A DNA stretch of 46,025 nt from Sphaerosporella brunnea (Eukaryota > Ascomycota > Pezizomycetes > Pezizales > Pyronemataceae): the NCBI GenBank assembly GCA_008704415.1, contig VXIS01000357.1:1-46025 (forward strand), given 5' to 3'. The notes below the pieces were generated by a model. It worked only from the letters and a program-made list of their open reading frames with translations, did no database searches and had not been told where the DNA came from. The position numbers and the translations under genes are program-made. Positions 1 through 8,884 of the stretch are shown in pieces. Numbering within the stretch: the stretch's first letter is position 1; every line of letters starts with the position of its first letter.

Positions 1-578
1 GCTGGAGAGGCAATTGGTGCTGCTGAGGGAGGGGTAGTAAGCTGCAGATAGATGTATAAAGTAGGCGCGACAACTGCTGTGCTTTGCAGCCTGATTTTTC
101 GGTGTGAGGGGCTCGTGATATTTATGCAAGGCGGGCGGCCACGTTGTTCGCTCTGCTGCTGGTGATTCGAGAGGAAGACGGGAAGTCTGCCGGATATATA
201 TACGCGGCTACATATCATAACTCCGCACGTCCCACATTCTATCCACAACACGTAACCCACACGGCTTGTTTTAGTATCCATCATCAAATCAAGCTTTGTC
301 CTTCACCCTCAAATTGAAATTGCGGGCTTCATTTTGTTTCTATTTAAGATTGAGGCACCGGCGATGATCGTCGGCTTAGTCCTGTTGGAGATAAGACTGT
401 GTGCTATACCGACTCTGGACAGCTTATGTAAACTGCGGGGCCTGCCGTGGTTACACCAGCACAACACCCCCTCGTTAGAAATCCACATTCTACAACCCGC
501 TCTCTCTTTCTTTATAATCCCCCTACCGTCCCCCCCCCCCCCCAAGCACCCACAACTTACAGCACCACCACCACCACC
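1..578. other. Intergenic / upstream of WLM protease gene
   Basis: I recognise no gene here. The short open frames on both strands have no family signature. A C-rich tract (about 15 C) lies at roughly 530-544, followed by CAC/ACC-rich leader sequence running into the start codon at 579, as expected for a fungal 5' UTR. Confidence 0.5.
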
Positions 579-1649
579 ATGGACAACACACTAATAAAAA
601 CCTACACGCACCTAACCGACTTCCCCCGGCCAGGACTCGCGCTGACAACCCTCCGGCGAATCGCCTCCCTCGTCAAGCCCCTAATGTTGAACCACAATTT
701 CCGCGTGGGTGTGCTCTGCGAGTTCTACCCGCAGGAGGCCAATCTTCTAGGCCTCAACTATAACCAAGGCGAGCGCATCTGCATCCGTCTTCGCGCACCG
801 TACGACACAAACACATTCCTCCCCGAAGAGAACCTGGTGGGGACTATGCTGCATGAGCTCACGCACAACCTCTACACCGCCCATGATGACAAGTTCTGGG
901 GGTTTCTGCAGAAGCTGACGGAGGAGTATCGTGCCATACGTGCCAGAGGGTGGAATGGTGAGGGCTTTTATTCCGAGGGTAGAAGGCTTGGTGGGAGGGA
1001 GCTGCCTGTGAGGGTTGGAAGGAGAAATGTTGAGAAGCGGGCTACACTTGCGAACGGGTCTGGCCAGAAGCTGGGAGGTGCGATCGCGCCGAGGAACCGG
1101 GCGGTGCTGCGGGGGCTGGTTGCGGCGGCGGCGGAAAAGAGGGTGAGGGAAGCGAAAGGGTGTGCCGGCGACAACAGGAAGCTTGCCGCAGAGAGTGCCA
1201 AAAGCGGCATTGCGACGAAGGCGGAGGAGGAGGATCCGGATGAACTTGCCGTGCTGAAGGCGCAGATGGAGTTGATTGAGGAGGACGAGCGGAATGGCGG
1301 CTGGACGGAAGATCCCCAAGGCGTGGTCTGGATCAGAGATGATGAAACGCCGGAAAGCTCTGGTTGGAGCTGCCCGGTTTGCACTCTTATCAACCCCTCA
1401 TCCTTTTTGGTTTGCGATGCTTGCACCACTGAACGTCCCTCGCCGCAACAGAAACAGAAACAGAAACAGAAACTGCAACAACAGCAGCAGCAGCAGAAAC
1501 CATTCTTAAGCAATTCTTCGCAGCGGATCTTGCAGGCCCCGGAAATCAAGCGTCCTCCGAAGCTTTGGAGGTGTCATAATTGCCGCCAGCAGAATGAGGA
1601 AATGTGGTGGACTTGTACTAACTGCGCTACTATGAAGCTGTCTTCGTAG
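579..1649 (+). CDS. wss1: WLM-domain metalloprotease with two RanBP2-type zinc fingers (Wss1-like)
   Basis: Intronless 356-aa protein. The N-terminal WLM domain (about residues 1-150) contains the zinc-protease motif HELTHNLYTAH at 92-102 (HExxH plus a third His at 102). Two RanBP2/NZF-type zinc fingers follow: W263-S-C-P-V-C...CDAC, and one at the extreme C-terminus starting at about W330 (CHNC...CTNC). A Q/K-rich linker coded by CAG/AAA repeats separates them. In yeast, Wss1 is a DNA-dependent protease that removes proteins crosslinked to DNA, working with Cdc48 and SUMO; that role is family knowledge, not shown here. The start at 579 is preferred over an in-frame ATG at 447 because it has ACC before ATG and the domain begins right after it; the 44 upstream residues are low-complexity P/T. 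A G-rich run of 14-15 bases follows the stop. Confidence 0.87.
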   Translation: MDNTLIKTYTHLTDFPRPGLALTTLRRIASLVKPLMLNHNFRVGVLCEFYPQEANLLGLNYNQGERICIRLRAPYDTNTFLPEENLVGTMLHELTHNLYTAHDDKFWGFLQKLTEEYRAIRARGWNGEGFYSEGRRLGGRELPVRVGRRNVEKRATLANGSGQKLGGAIAPRNRAVLRGLVAAAAEKRVREAKGCAGDNRKLAAESAKSGIATKAEEEDPDELAVLKAQMELIEEDERNGGWTEDPQGVVWIRDDETPESSGWSCPVCTLINPSSFLVCDACTTERPSPQQKQKQKQKLQQQQQQQKPFLSNSSQRILQAPEIKRPPKLWRCHNCRQQNEEMWWTCTNCATMKLSS

Positions 1650-2248
1650 CGGCCGGGGGGGGGGGGGGGAAGGGGAGTGGTTTATTTATTGCGTATACCC
1701 TGGGTTGGGGAGGACTTTTGGATGGCGGATGGAAATTAGGTTGCTAATCTGTGTTCTCTTCTCTGCTGCTTCTCAGGAGGCCAGCTTGTGCTTTTTTTGT
1801 TGGTGAGAACTTCGTGGCTAAACCTTTCTCACGTTACTTATGTGCTAGCAGTATGGGGATTGGTTTTGTTGAGTTCAGAGACAGTGAGGGTGACCGTTGG
1901 GGTTGTCAATGTTGGTGAATTGAGAAAAGATGGTCTGTTTCATGAAGCATCACTCGGATGTTGATATCCGGTCCTACATTTCGGCGTGAGGTGGGCATCA
2001 GTGAGCAGGAGGAGGAGAGGGGTGATTCGGTTCGCGCAGACGATAAACGTCCCATAGAAGTGTTCACCGGCAGCTTTTCAATTGCGAGTGAGATCCCGGG
2101 AATGCCGTGATCTTCCCGCCCGCGCCAAGCCTCGCTTATCCACCAATTGGAGGTTCCTGGCCAACGACGTCACAACCCAACCAACCTCCCATCTTCTCTT
2201 CCTCCTCCCCGAATTCCCACCAAACCCCAAAACCAACACCAAAACAAA
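1650..2248. other. Intergenic region
   Basis: Between the stop of the WLM protease and the GILT-like gene I see no gene. A G-homopolymer of about 14 lies at 1656-1669. The last 100 bases are C/A-rich leader sequence before the ATG at 2249. Confidence 0.4.
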
Positions 2249-2959
2249 ATGAAGCCCCACCACGTGCTCCTTTCCCTCCTCCCCCTCACCCTCGCCGCTC
2301 CCAAAGTGCCCCTCGAAATCCACATCATGTCCCAATGCCCCGACGCAGTGGACTGCGTGCACGACCTCCTCTCCCCCGCGCTTCCTTCAATCTCCAACAT
2401 CACGTCATTCACGCTCTCGTTCATCGGCACGGCCACCTCCGTCGGGGTCGCCTGCAAACACGGCCCGACCGAGTGTCTCGGGAACATGCTGCACCTGTGC
2501 GGGGCAGCGCTATCATCACCGCCGTCTCCGCCTCCCGTGGAGCGTTATTGGGGGTTTACAGAGTGTTTGCTCCAAGACTATGGGCGGCGGGTCGGTCAGA
2601 AGGCTTTTGTGAAAAATTGCGCCGAGAGACATGGGAGCGGATGGGGCTTCGACGAGGTTAATCGGTGTGTCAGCAGCGAGGATGAAGATGGCGGCTTTGA
2701 ACTGCTGAGGAAAAGTGTCGAGAGGAGTAGGAGTGCCGGAGTGAGCACGAGCTGCACCGTCAGGCTCCAGGAGGAGGTCGTGTGTGTTCGGGATGGCGGC
2801 GTGTGGAGGGAGTGTGCGATGGGACATCGTCCCGAGGATTTGGTGAGGGCTGTTAGGGAGAGGTGGGAGAAGATGGTGGATGAAGAGGAGAGGTTGGAGT
2901 TGAGGGAACAGGCGCCTGGATTGAGGCAGGAGGGGAGGGAAGTCTTGTTGGAGCTCTAG
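2249..2959 (+). CDS. GILT-family thiol reductase-like secreted/vacuolar protein
   Basis: Intronless 236-aa protein. Residues 1-16 form a classical signal peptide (MKPHHVLLSLLPLTLA, cleavage near AAP). The first mature strand carries MSQCPDAVDC (Cys30, Cys36), which is the form the GILT (gamma-interferon-inducible lysosomal thiol reductase) family takes in fungi; the mammalian CxxC spacing is not present. Further family features are the CKHGPxEC-like motif (CKHGPTECLGN, about residues 68-78), paired Cys in the middle (ECLLQD, KNCAERHG) and a late C-x-V motif (TSCTVRL). GILT proteins reduce disulphides in acidic compartments; in fungi the role is largely uncharacterised. The C-terminal 40 residues are acidic/charged and probably lineage-specific. 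ATG 2249 was chosen over 2147 because the signal peptide begins there. The 3' end lies about 100 bp before a hairpin MITE. Confidence 0.72.
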   Translation: MKPHHVLLSLLPLTLAAPKVPLEIHIMSQCPDAVDCVHDLLSPALPSISNITSFTLSFIGTATSVGVACKHGPTECLGNMLHLCGAALSSPPSPPPVERYWGFTECLLQDYGRRVGQKAFVKNCAERHGSGWGFDEVNRCVSSEDEDGGFELLRKSVERSRSAGVSTSCTVRLQEEVVCVRDGGVWRECAMGHRPEDLVRAVRERWEKMVDEEERLELREQAPGLRQEGREVLLEL

Positions 2960-3063
2960 GCGCCAGGATGCGGATTGAGATTCGTTATTTGCAACGGAGT
3001 TGGCCTGGTGCTGGCTGTGGTTCCGCCCTTGGTATTGTTTAATTAGCACCACTGCAGCCATCA

Positions 3064-3172
3064 TACCGTATTATCTCGGTACTAAGGCAATGTGGCAAAG
3101 TCACTGCGCTCTGTGGGAAAGTCACTCGGCCTCCTGGCAAAGCCACTTAGCCACATTGCCTTATTACCGGTA
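3064..3172. mobile_element. Hairpin MITE (CCGTATTA family), 105 bp, TA target site
   Basis: Element 3066-3170 flanked by TA on both sides. The left end CCGTATTATCTCGGTACTAA is mirrored by a degenerate right end (..CACATTGCCTTATTACCGG). The inside contains several AGTCACT-type motifs (GCAAAGTCACT, GAAAGTCACT, AGCCACTTAGCCAC) that give the transcript-sized hairpin. The ends match those of the 2.07-kb unit at 6.6-8.7 kb and resemble the hairpins at 8336-8442 and 36718-36825. It has no coding capacity. Confidence 0.7.
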
Positions 3173-3446
3173 TCGTGCAACGTGTGATATGCTGGAATGG
3201 CCGACTTCCCAGTCATATCCTCTCACTCGTGAACCGACGATCCCTCATGACATAGAACGTCCTTTTTATTATCGAGACAAGATGCCAACTCGCGCCATAC
3301 AGAAAACCAAAAAAAAAAAAGAGGCAAGGAAATAAGTCGGTACCCCTTCCGCAGGGGGGGTCAAAAAAAAAACCGGCTTCTATGCGCATCACGGGAAGAT
3401 CACGAAACAAAAGTGTGGTATCATTTTTCATTCCACCGCTACACTC

Positions 3447-4696
3447 TCAACCCTGATGCAACTTCCGGATGCGCATACCGCCCTCATACAAGCCCCTATC
3501 GACCACGGTAGCCACGGTAAGCGTGCCGCCGATGATGGCACAGATGCCCGTCAACAAGCCCAAAAACGTGCGCTCGCGCACCTCGCGGTTGACGACTTTC
3601 ATGGGGCTGATGTCGTAGCTGAAGAAGACGCCGGGGATGCCGCCGCGCGCGTGGAGCGTGTCCGGATGGTCCTTGTCGCTGCCGCCGGCGAGGCTGCGGC
3701 TGTGCGAGGTCACCGAGTACTGGTGGGTCTCCAGGGCGCCGGGTTCGCCGGGCTTGACGCCCAGCGGCAGGAACGAGGTGCTGACGACTTTGACAAAGTA
3801 CATGAAGTTGTAGCTGCGCTCGGGGGCGACGTGGGTGGTGGCGTCGAGCGGGTTCGCCTCGGAGTTGCTTCGGACGGGGAGGTCCGGGCCGAAGGAGAGG
3901 TGGTGGATGGTGTGCGTGAAGGTGTGTTCCTTCGGGGACTCAAAGTACTGCTGCAGATCGTGCACGTGCATCTGCGGCGTGCTGAAGCTCTTTCCCGGCG
4001 CGAGGTGGAAGTTGCCGATTACTTTGTTGACTTTGAGGTGGCCGGCCACGTTGCACCCTTCCTCGCGCATCGACTGCAGGTGCTCCTTGTAGTGCTCCCG
4101 CTCGCACTGCTCGACCCCCTCCCCGTTGCCGAACGCCCACCCCACGTGCGCGTATGCTTCTCGCACGTCGTCGCACGTGTTGCAGCACGTCTTGCCGTTC
4201 AGCGGCTTCGCGCCGTAGCACTCGCCGCAGTACTTCGGGTCCAGATGCGGCGCCTCGTCGGCGTGCAGATCCAGCTGCTGCGCGGTGAGGGGGGCCGAGT
4301 CCGGGTGCGGCGAAAGGCGGGTCAGGGTGATGCCGTGGGTGATGCCGACCTGCTGCTCGCCGGAAACGTCCATCACATCCAGCGTCAGGAGACTGCAGGG
4401 TACGTGCGGGAAAGTGATGTTGAGGTTTATAGGCAGTTGCTGTATTGTGCAATGTCAGTCCCGCCCTCCCTTCCTTCCCAATTATCGGGCCCACTCACAT
4501 CGCCGCGACTCTTGTCAACCACCAACTCGGCATGCACCGTCGTGCGCCGGTAATCGCGGATCTCGCCCACCACCAGGAACAGCACCACCAGCACCGACGC
4601 GAGCGTCACGATGCCGCCCGACGTCGTGCGCACCCGCGCGTCCTCCACCGTCTTGCTGAAGGCGTCGAGGCGCGTAAGCCGCGACTTCCCGGCCAT
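3447..4696 (-). CDS. erv46: Erv46/ERGIC3-like ER-Golgi vesicle protein
   Basis: Two exons on the minus strand: 4499-4696 (66 codons) and 3447-4439 (330 codons plus stop), separated by a 59-nt intron (4440-4498, GTGAGT...CAG, phase 0), giving 396 aa (yeast Erv46 is similar in size). An N-terminal cytosolic segment is followed by TM1 at about 28-47 (TLASVLVVLFLVVGE). The luminal domain carries the family's cysteine signature CGECYGA...CCNTCDDVREAY, then GCNVAGHLKVNKVIGNFH. TM2 lies near the C-terminus (FLGLLTGICAIIGGTLTV). Erv46 forms a complex with Erv41 that cycles in COPII/COPI vesicles and retrieves ER residents; this is family knowledge. The luminal C-terminal motif GIPGVFFSYDISPMKV is typical. 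Both splice sites keep the frame across a well-conserved segment, so the model is firm. Confidence 0.93.
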
Positions 4697-5317
4697 TGTG
4701 CGAGGAGCGAGGAGCCGTAAGTTGTGCTTCGAATTAGGTAACTAAACGGGGGAATTGGATATCGAGTTTGCTATATGGGTTTTTTTTTTGCTGGCGATGA
4801 TGGTGGGGTTGAAGGTGGTTTGCTCAAAGATGCCACATTTCGCATCTGCTATTGTTGGAGCTTTGCCGCGCAGCCTAAAAGGGGATCTGGTTTAGCGCCG
4901 TTGCACAACCAAGGCTGAATGAAGTTCGGACGCGTCTAATGTTTCACAGCGCTCGACTTGAGGGGAAGTACTGCGGAATGGGATATAAGTATGGGTGGGC
5001 AACTCTGCTACAAAGCGCTGGGTCAATTCTTTCTTCTTCGTGATGCTTTAGAAGATGTACGCATGTCACACCGAGCTGCGGCAGTCGCTGCGTTCCGGAC
5101 AGGGGTTAGAAACTTCGGGCCGAGTCGATCACCGATCGGCAACAGCGGCGGGACGTCTTCGGAGGCAGTTGTGGGCCGAGGACAATCTCCGGTCAGCCAG
5201 GACGATACGCCGTCCTTTCTCTAGGCCATCAGAGTACACAGCGGCTTCTTAAGAATTGCCTTGTAATTCGCGGCATAAAACTCTCGCATCAGGGTGTCCA
5301 GATACCACAGCTCGGGA
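4697..5317. other. Intergenic region between Erv46 start and hydrolase 3' end
   Basis: This holds the erv46 promoter (minus strand) and the 3' flank of the hydrolase gene. A T-tract of 9 lies near 4780. Small plus-strand ORFs (4958-5224 and others) have no recognisable domain and I do not regard them as genes. Confidence 0.4.
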
Positions 5318-6199
5318 TCACAGCTTCCCGCTCTCCCCTTTCGCAACATTCGTGACCCACTTTGCCAGCTCCTCCACCATCACTGGCGTGCACTCGTGTC
5401 CAACACCCTCATACACGACATCCCGGACCTCCACGCCATCCACCTTCTTCAGCTCCTCCAAAAACGGCCTCGAACACTCGTACGGCACCATCTTATCCGC
5501 ACCGCCGCTGAGACACAGCACCTTCTTCCCCTTCAACTTCTCCGCCGCCGCCTCAACGCCCATAGCGGCCGGGTCCAGCTTCTTGACCGTCTGCAGCAGC
5601 GACTGGGGGAAAAGCTGGCTAGCACCAAGAGTCCACGCCTGCAGCCTACTCTTCTCTGCACGGTGATTCATCAGCGCGCAAAAGTCCGCGCAACCAATGA
5701 TGACGCCAGCCGCCTCGACACGGGGCTCATGGAGCAGGGCCAGCCACGCGGAATGGCCGCCCAGCGACACGCCGGCGACGACGTGCCGGGAGATGGCATG
5801 TTCGTCGCGCGGGAACAGGTACGCGGGGAGGTAGTCGATGATGCCAGAGAGGTCTGCGGCGGTGCCCTGGTAGCTCGAAAACAGGTCTAGCGCGTGGCGC
5901 TGGTTTCCCTGTCGCCACGCTTCGTTGCGTAGCGCCTCGATCTCGCGCGTGCCGTGGTTGCGCTGGTCGAAAGCTACACAGATTGTCGGCGACTTGGCCG
6001 CGTCAAGGATTGCCGCTGCGATGGCCCCCATGTAGCTGGATACTTGCAGCCGCGGGTGCAGCAGGTGCACCGCGGTTACGGTGCATGCTGTTGACGGGAG
6101 CGTGTTCAGTCCGTAAACGGTTACTTGCAGGCCGCCGATTGTGATGTTGGTGGGCGGGTATTTGGCCGTTGAGGCAGAGGTGGGATTGGGGGACTCCAT
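5318..6199 (-). CDS. Alpha/beta-hydrolase fold protein
   Basis: Intronless 293-aa protein starting ATGGAGTCCCCC at 6199. The fold is recognisable from an oxyanion-region HP dipeptide (LLHPRLQ, 47-53), FDQRNHGTR (78-85) after strand beta-4, the nucleophile elbow GVSLG at 143-147 (Ser145), the acid in SGGADKMVP (Asp235) and the catalytic His in GVGHECTP (His268). The last helix (MVEELAKWVTNV) closes a compact single-domain enzyme. Similar fungal proteins are annotated only as alpha/beta hydrolases or putative dipeptidyl-peptidase/acetylxylan-esterase-like; the substrate cannot be read from the sequence. There is no signal peptide, so a cytosolic location is likely. It lies tail-to-head with erv46 on the same strand, about 620 bp away, not an operon. 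Confidence 0.82.
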   Translation of the reverse strand: MESPNPTSASTAKYPPTNITIGGLQVTVYGLNTLPSTACTVTAVHLLHPRLQVSSYMGAIAAAILDAAKSPTICVAFDQRNHGTREIEALRNEAWRQGNQRHALDLFSSYQGTAADLSGIIDYLPAYLFPRDEHAISRHVVAGVSLGGHSAWLALLHEPRVEAAGVIIGCADFCALMNHRAEKSRLQAWTLGASQLFPQSLLQTVKKLDPAAMGVEAAAEKLKGKKVLCLSGGADKMVPYECSRPFLEELKKVDGVEVRDVVYEGVGHECTPVMVEELAKWVTNVAKGESGKL

Positions 6200-6609
6200 G
6201 GTGGTTGGTTTAAGGTGGATGTGGGGTCTTACATTAGTTCCCGGTACGCCTCGGAGTTCGGCGTGAAGCTGCCGAACCCTAACCCAAAGAGTTGAACGAC
6301 ATATTGAGAAGCATTGGTGCTATAAGGAAGTATCTATCAATGCCCGAAGCGCTCGAGGCCGCGACAAGTTCGACAAGTTCGTTCACTTGGGTCTGCGCAT
6401 CACAGGTCACTCACATTCTTGCTTCGGTCAACACAAGATTCTTGTCCCCTCAAGCTCTCACACTCACAACCTCCTGCTACGTAAAATACAAAGAAAGTGC
6501 TATACGTCCTGCGTGGTTCACAAGACCACTAAGATGTATACCTGATCCCGGAGACTAAAACCCTAGACCCTAAGCCCTCAACTTTCCCGGCCAACGTCAA
6601 CCGCATCTC
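6200..6609. other. Intergenic region upstream of hydrolase
   Basis: No gene recognised. It contains the hydrolase promoter and short degenerate runs resembling interstitial telomere sequence (AACCCTAACCC near 6278, CCCTAGACCCTAAGCCCT near 6562). Confidence 0.35.
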
Positions 6610-6611
6610 TA

Positions 6612-6815
6612 CCGTATTATGTATCTCGGTCGTAAGGCAACAACTCTGCCGCGGAAGTATGCTGTATACAGTAACAATGGATCACAGGCTCGGGGCGGAG
6701 GACGCTTTAGAGCGGCGGTTGGTGATCGAGAAGAACCTTAAACAAAGCGCAGTGGAGACAGGGACCGTGACAGCGTCCTCTCTTCACCAGCCGTCTCCTC
6801 CTTGTAGGCGCAACA
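6612..6815 (+). repeat. Left long inverted repeat of the 2.07-kb unit
   Basis: Begins CCGTATTATGTATCTCGG; pairs with 8488-8682 on the other strand. An ATG-start frame begins in both copies at the equivalent place (MLYTVTM here, MLYIVTM in the right copy) but the two frames diverge within about 35 residues, so coding is doubtful. Confidence 0.6.
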
Positions 6816-7049
6816 CACCAGCATCGATATCCAGATTCCGAACATACTGATGGCGTGACATTTTTGTTGCTATGGATCGGGGTTGTAGAGATGGGGACGA
6901 GATTCAGTGTGTTACTGTGCGTAGGCCCGTGATGCTATGGTGGGTAACAGATGTCATGCACTGAATCTATTTATAGATGGATTAGGGTTTACGCTTGCAT
7001 TGGCGCGTCTCAGACCCCTACAGCCTACAGGCGAGTGATGAAGGATACC

Positions 7050-7542
7050 TATGGTGCAAGGCGCTTTAAACCTGGACCTTCGCTGGTTTGGGGTTACACG
7101 GTTGAAACTAGAGGGGCGCCAACCTTTAGAGAGCAGAACAACCAGAAAAATAGTTCATAAAAGCACGATACGATTAAAGGGAAGTATGTTCCAAACAAGT
7201 TCGTACTCTCCGATTTCAATTTGGTGTTGTGGTGGTGGAGAAGTAAGAGTATGAAATTCCCAGACGTTACCCCCAGTAAGTGGCCGACACTCTAAGGATT
7301 TTGGTGGGTCTCGCTCAATCACTCGCAGTTCGCACATTCATACCCTTAGTTCTCCACCTCCACAAGACCAAATTCAAATCGGAGATCGTAGACTTGCTCA
7401 GAACATCTTTCTCTTTAATCGTATGGTGCTTTTACAAACTATTTTTCTGGTTGTTCTGCTCTCTAAAGGTTGGCGCCCCTCTAGTTTCAACCGTGTAACC
7501 CCAAACCAGCGAAGGTCCAGGTTTAAAGCGCCTTGCACCATA
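7050..7542. mobile_element. Foldback MITE, 489 bp, TA target site, about 215-bp TIRs
   Basis: Element 7052-7540 flanked by TA. The ends TGGTGCAAGGCGCTTTAAAC are identical on both strands; the first 105 bp or so of each arm match almost perfectly, and the arms remain alignable to about 215 bp, leaving only a short loop. The element could therefore fold into one long hairpin. The terminal sequence is related to the 13529-14204 element (GCTTTAAACC then GGTTTNGGGGTTA). It is nested inside the 2.07-kb unit. No coding capacity. Confidence 0.85.
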
Positions 7543-7847
7543 TTAGGATCATGTTCTAGTCTATAAAGAATACCCTGTGTAAGAGTAACCCGCTTATAAG
7601 ACTATAGTGCATCCGGCGGTCCCTTCCAAAATTTATGGGAAATAAGAACACACTACAAAAGAATTTGCACTCGGTAAGAAGTACACGCCTCCGGCCCGAA
7701 GCCGGCGCCTACATATCCTTATGATAGAGGGGGTCTACTGGTGAGACTCTTCATGATGCCCACCAGTTGCAACTTGGGAGATTGGGGGGAGGTTTGTTTC
7801 AACCAGATTTGGGTAGAGCATCAAGTCGATATCCCAGACCCGGCTGA

Positions 7848-7854
7848 TATAAAA
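7848..7854 (+). promoter_or_regulatory. TATA box of the zinc-ribbon gene
   Basis: TATAAAA in GGCTGATATAAAACC, 76 bp before the ATG at 7930. This spacing suits a fungal core promoter and supports ATG 7930 over the upstream in-frame start at 7741, which lies upstream of the TATA box. Confidence 0.45.
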
Positions 7855-7929
7855 CCATCCCATTCCACCGGCGGTGGGAACACCTTACCTTACCTTCCGT
7901 GCGACACAGACACCCGCCCAAAAGACAAA

Positions 7930-8199
7930 ATGCCAAACATCTGGATCTGTTGCGTCTGCTATAAAACCATGTATGGGATAGGCACTATGTGCTCGACTCC
8001 CAAGTGTGGTCATTTTAGATGCGGGGAGTGTGCTTTTGTTAAGCACAAAAAGCCAAACACCTGGATCTGTTGCGTCTGCTATAAAGCTATGTCTGAGGTA
8101 GGCACCGTGTGCGCGACTCCGGGGTGTGGTCATTTTAGATGCGGGGAGTGTGCTTATGTTGAGCACTATGAGGAGAATGGCGGTACTAAGGGGGAATAG
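7930..8199 (+). CDS. Small protein with two tandem zinc-ribbon repeats
   Basis: 89-aa protein made of two near-identical 40-residue units followed by an acidic tail (YEENGGTKGE). Each unit reads W-I-C-C-V-C-Y-K ... C-x-T-P-x-C-G-H-F-R-C-G-E-C, i.e. Cys pairs plus a CGHxxCxxC knuckle able to bind zinc. At DNA level the copies repeat with a period of exactly 120 bp (7933 and 8053), so the duplication is recent. The general pattern W-x-C-C-x-C...C-x-x-C-G-H-x-x-C-x-x-C is found in short orphan zinc-finger proteins of many ascomycetes, whose function is unknown; that comparison is from memory. An upstream in-frame ATG at 7741 would add 63 residues without recognisable features. It lies inside a TIR-bounded unit and may be its cargo. 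Confidence 0.6.
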   Translation: MPNIWICCVCYKTMYGIGTMCSTPKCGHFRCGECAFVKHKKPNTWICCVCYKAMSEVGTVCATPGCGHFRCGECAYVEHYEENGGTKGE

Positions 8200-8333
8200 A
8201 TAGATACGTGTAGATTGTTGATTTTATTTTGTTGTGTTCGGTTTAAATTTAGAGTTTGTGGGTGAGGTTGATGGCTTATGGTGATTATTCTGCCAGTCAG
8301 ACGGGTGAAGTGAAGTTTCGAAGTGTTACTACC

Positions 8334-8444
8334 TACCGTATTAACTCTGCCTTAAGCACCAGTGACTTTCTCACAAGGCTGAGTGACTTCTCCCAATGGC
8401 GCAATGGCTCGGCCACTGGGGCTTAAGACAGAGTTAATACGGTA
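8334..8444. mobile_element. Hairpin MITE, 107 bp, TA target site
   Basis: Element 8336-8442: left end CCGTATTAACTCTGCCTTAAG, right end its complement with one base change (CTTAAGACAGAGTTAATACGG), flanked by TA. The inner region carries CAGTGACTT and GAGTGACTT motifs as in the other CCGTATTA hairpins. Located about 130 bp downstream of the zinc-ribbon stop, within the 2.07-kb unit. Confidence 0.8.
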
Positions 8445-8487
8445 GCCAAATAAATGTCAAAGGTAAGCAAAACTAAACTGTACGGAG

Positions 8488-8682
8488 CAAGGTGTCGCCA
8501 AAGGCGAGGTCTCCAGCGTCGGTTTTCCATCTCGCTCCACCACCCCACGATATTTAAGGTTCGACTTTTTGCGGTCTCGATCACCAATAGCCGCGCCCTC
8601 CACGCCGAGCCTGCGGCCCATGGTTACTATATACAGCATACTTGCGCGGCAGAGTTCTTGCCTTACGACCGAGATAATGCGG
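8488..8682 (-). repeat. Right long inverted repeat of the 2.07-kb unit
   Basis: Reverse complement of 6612-6815 with substitutions and small indels; its outer end (8663-8682, minus strand CCGCATTATCTCGGTCGTAA) abuts TA at 8683. Confidence 0.6.
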
Positions 8683-8818
8683 TAACTGTGTGACTACGGT
8701 GGCGCTTTCCCTGAGGGTATGAGTGCGTATTATAAAAATAATATATTTATGAAGGCATTTCCGCCGCGAACTGTCTAATCCCCGCACGAATCCTGCGTCT
8801 TGAAGAAAGAGAAAAGAC

Positions 8819-8846
8819 AAAAAAAAAAAAAAAAAAAAAAAAAAAA
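8819..8846. repeat. Poly(A) tract, 28 A
   Basis: Uninterrupted 28-A homopolymer located downstream of the 2.07-kb unit and about 40 bp from the 3' end of the minus-strand gene at 8885. Length is likely unstable or uncertain. Confidence 0.8.
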
Positions 8847-8884
8847 CAGTACCTCTATGCCGCTTTCACCACCCCCACTCACAG

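Larger units (their letters stand above)
6610..8684. mobile_element. 2.07-kb TIR-bounded unit carrying a zinc-ribbon gene (candidate transposon-like element)
   Basis: TA (6610-6611) then CCGTATTATGTATCTCGGTC at the left; the right end, read on the minus strand from 8682, begins CCGCATTATCTCGGTCGTAA and is followed by TA (8683-8684). The two ends stay alignable for roughly 190 bp with substitutions and small indels (shared blocks AAGTATGCTGTATA, AACTCTGCCGCG, TTGGTGATCGAGA), so these are long, diverged inverted repeats. Between them lie a 489-bp foldback MITE (7052-7540), a TATA box plus two-zinc-ribbon gene (7848-8199) and a 107-bp hairpin MITE (8336-8442). No transposase is recognisable, so it is non-autonomous. 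The alternative is two separate, oppositely oriented partial copies of one repeat with the gene between them by chance. Confidence 0.5.

Noticed and set aside
1441..1500. CAG/AAA-rich tract as a microsatellite finding
   Set aside because: It is simply the Q/K-rich linker between the two zinc fingers of the Wss1-like protein.
3456..4553. 365-codon plus-strand ORF
   Set aside because: It is antisense to the erv46 exons; its length comes from GC-rich third positions and the product has no fold-like or family features.
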